Shown one piece after another: positions 63,250 to 64,000 of a DNA stretch of 64,000 nt. The stretch lies in the NCBI GenBank assembly GCA_020072565.1, contig JAIQGI010000009.1:109101-173100 (forward strand). The letters run 5' to 3'. This stretch comes from Terriglobia bacterium (GTDB taxonomy: Bacteria; Acidobacteriota; UBA6911). Under the pieces are notes generated by a model. It made no database searches. It saw nothing but the letters and a program-made list of their open reading frames with translations, and was not told the origin of the DNA. Made by a program: the position numbers and the translations under genes. Within the stretch, counting starts at the first letter, position 1. Every line of letters starts with the position of its first letter.

Positions 63250-63867
63250 ATGAACATGGAAACCATGTTGAGTGTGCTGGTAGGCGTCGGCCTCAGCGCT
63301 GCATGTGGTTTCAGAGTGTTCGTGCCCATGCTGGTGATGAGCATCGCCTCCCTCTCGGGGCACCTCACTTTGTCACCGGGTTTCGGATGGATCGGGACTT
63401 ACCCTGCTTTGATGGCTTTTGCCGTTGCCACGGTGCTGGAGATCGCCGGTTATTACATCCCGTGGGTAGATCATCTTCTGGATGTGGTTGCCGGTCCGGC
63501 TGCGGTGGTTGCCGGCGTCCTTGCCACGGCCTCGACGGTGACCGGCATGAGTCCGTTTCTGCGCTGGTCCCTTGCGATCATTGCGGGGGGTGGATTCGCC
63601 GGAACGATTCAGGCGCTGACAGGCCTGACCAGAGTGACCTCCACCGCAACTACCGGAGGTCTGGGCAATCCAGTCGTCTCCACAATCGAAGCCGGCGGCT
63701 CGATCACATTGTCCGTGCTGGCCATTGCCATCCCTCCGCTGGCTGCGGCGGCGATCGTGACGCTTCTTGTGCTTGTCTTTTGGCATGGGCGGAAGATTTT
63801 CCGGAGATCGCAGTCCCGGCTGGTTGGGCACGGGAGTCCAAAATCCAATAGATCGCGGTCCTCTTAG
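63250..63867 (+). CDS. DUF4126-type integral membrane protein
   Basis: A 205-aa protein with about five or six transmembrane helices. The N-terminus NMETMLSVLVGVGLSAACGF, then RVFVPMLVMSIAS, and the middle 'YYIPWVDHLLDVVAGPAAVV' match the DUF4126 family of unknown function. The central glycine-rich part (TVTGMSPFLRWSLAIIAGGG) and the final helix (PPLAAAAIVTLLVLVFWHGR) are complete, ending in a basic tail. It is divergent from the acylase gene with 99 bases between. No operon partner is seen. Confidence 0.85.
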   Translation: MNMETMLSVLVGVGLSAACGFRVFVPMLVMSIASLSGHLTLSPGFGWIGTYPALMAFAVATVLEIAGYYIPWVDHLLDVVAGPAAVVAGVLATASTVTGMSPFLRWSLAIIAGGGFAGTIQALTGLTRVTSTATTGGLGNPVVSTIEAGGSITLSVLAIAIPPLAAAAIVTLLVLVFWHGRKIFRRSQSRLVGHGSPKSNRSRSS

Positions 63868-63935
63868 CCCCAATACTGTTCACTTAACAAACGAACTGTG
63901 GTATCCTGTGGTAAATTTTCACAGGAGGACCGCAT

Positions 63936-64000
63936 ATGGCACGTACCGTTGCTGAGCTTCCAAGCGGCTCCCGCATTACGGATTACATCAGTCTGGGCGT
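63936..64000 (+). CDS. N-terminus of a probable IS4-type transposase, cut by the window edge
   Basis: AGGAGG (63923-63928) precedes ATG 63936, and the visible 21 residues read MARTVAELPSGSRITDYISL G. This wording matches the N-termini of IS4-family transposases ('RITDxISLGVxxxxFP...'). The upstream stretch from about 63876 (TACTGTTCACTTAACAAACG) may be the left end of the insertion sequence; it cannot be confirmed without the right end. Assignment rests on a very short segment. Confidence 0.55.
   Translation, partial: MARTVAELPSGSRITDYISLG

Noticed and set aside
1..64000. tRNA, rRNA, riboswitch or replication-origin features
   Set aside because: Intergenic regions were read for cloverleaf-like and conserved RNA patterns; none was convincing.

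Overview
The window looks like a chromosomal segment of an Acidobacteriota bacterium. This is inferred from several lineage-typical gene types found together: PadR-regulated duplicated-permease (ADOP/MacB-like) transporters, a VWA protein of the acidobacterial VWFA-related type, Oar-like TonB receptors with an N-terminal carboxypeptidase-regulatory domain, WxxFRGP-type PQQ-like beta-propellers, a Ser/Thr kinase fused to a TolB-like propeller, and several secreted S9 peptidases. The DNA is GC-rich, gene density is moderate, and there are many decayed genes and small repeats. No rRNA, tRNA or CRISPR array was seen.

Layout. 1-12.4 kb: PQQ-like propeller proteins (one cut by the window edge, two intact, one pseudogene), a three-repeat FecR-like protein, an Oar-like TonB receptor on the minus strand, a methyltransferase pseudogene and an S9D-type peptidase. 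12.5-20.3 kb: a tightly overlapping minus-strand operon of five genes. In order of transcription it encodes an NHL propeller, a Tat-type ferredoxin, a NapH-like membrane Fe-S protein, a membrane-anchored NuoE-NuoF fusion and a GltD-like flavoprotein with a NuoG-like N-terminus. Together they look like an NAD(P)H-linked membrane electron-transfer complex. 20.4-26.6 kb: another PQQ-like protein, a hydrolase pseudogene, a very GC-rich S9 peptidase, and a 657-bp palindromic element with an 11-copy 25-bp tandem array. 26.8-34.5 kb: a BlaI-M56 pair whose peptidase is fused to TPR, GWxTD and lipocalin-like regions, then a padR-ADOP pair split by a small inverted-repeat element, and a broken second ADOP gene. 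34.6-40.7 kb (minus): a radical SAM/SPASM enzyme, a 101-aa protein of unknown function and a kinase-propeller, then a dockerin-bearing secreted protein.

41-47 kb: an ABC exporter, an S41 peptidase, a YciI-like protein, a DsbA-like thiol oxidoreductase and a rhomboid protease. 47-54.4 kb: a second Oar-like receptor, a VapBC toxin-antitoxin pair and a DPP-IV-type S9 peptidase. 54.7-57.6 kb: hopanoid head-group genes hpnI-hpnK and a convergent VWA gene. 57.8-64 kb: PIN and M14 pseudogenes, an AraC/GyrI-like regulator, a LamG protein, a penicillin acylase, a DUF4126 membrane protein, and the first 65 bases of a probable transposase gene.

The overall picture is a bacterium that degrades protein and polymers, using secreted peptidases, large outer-membrane receptors and anchored propeller proteins. 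Its chromosome is being reshaped by short non-autonomous inverted-repeat elements: at least three families, one copy with a clear CTAG target duplication. All functions come from sequence reading alone; no database search was run.
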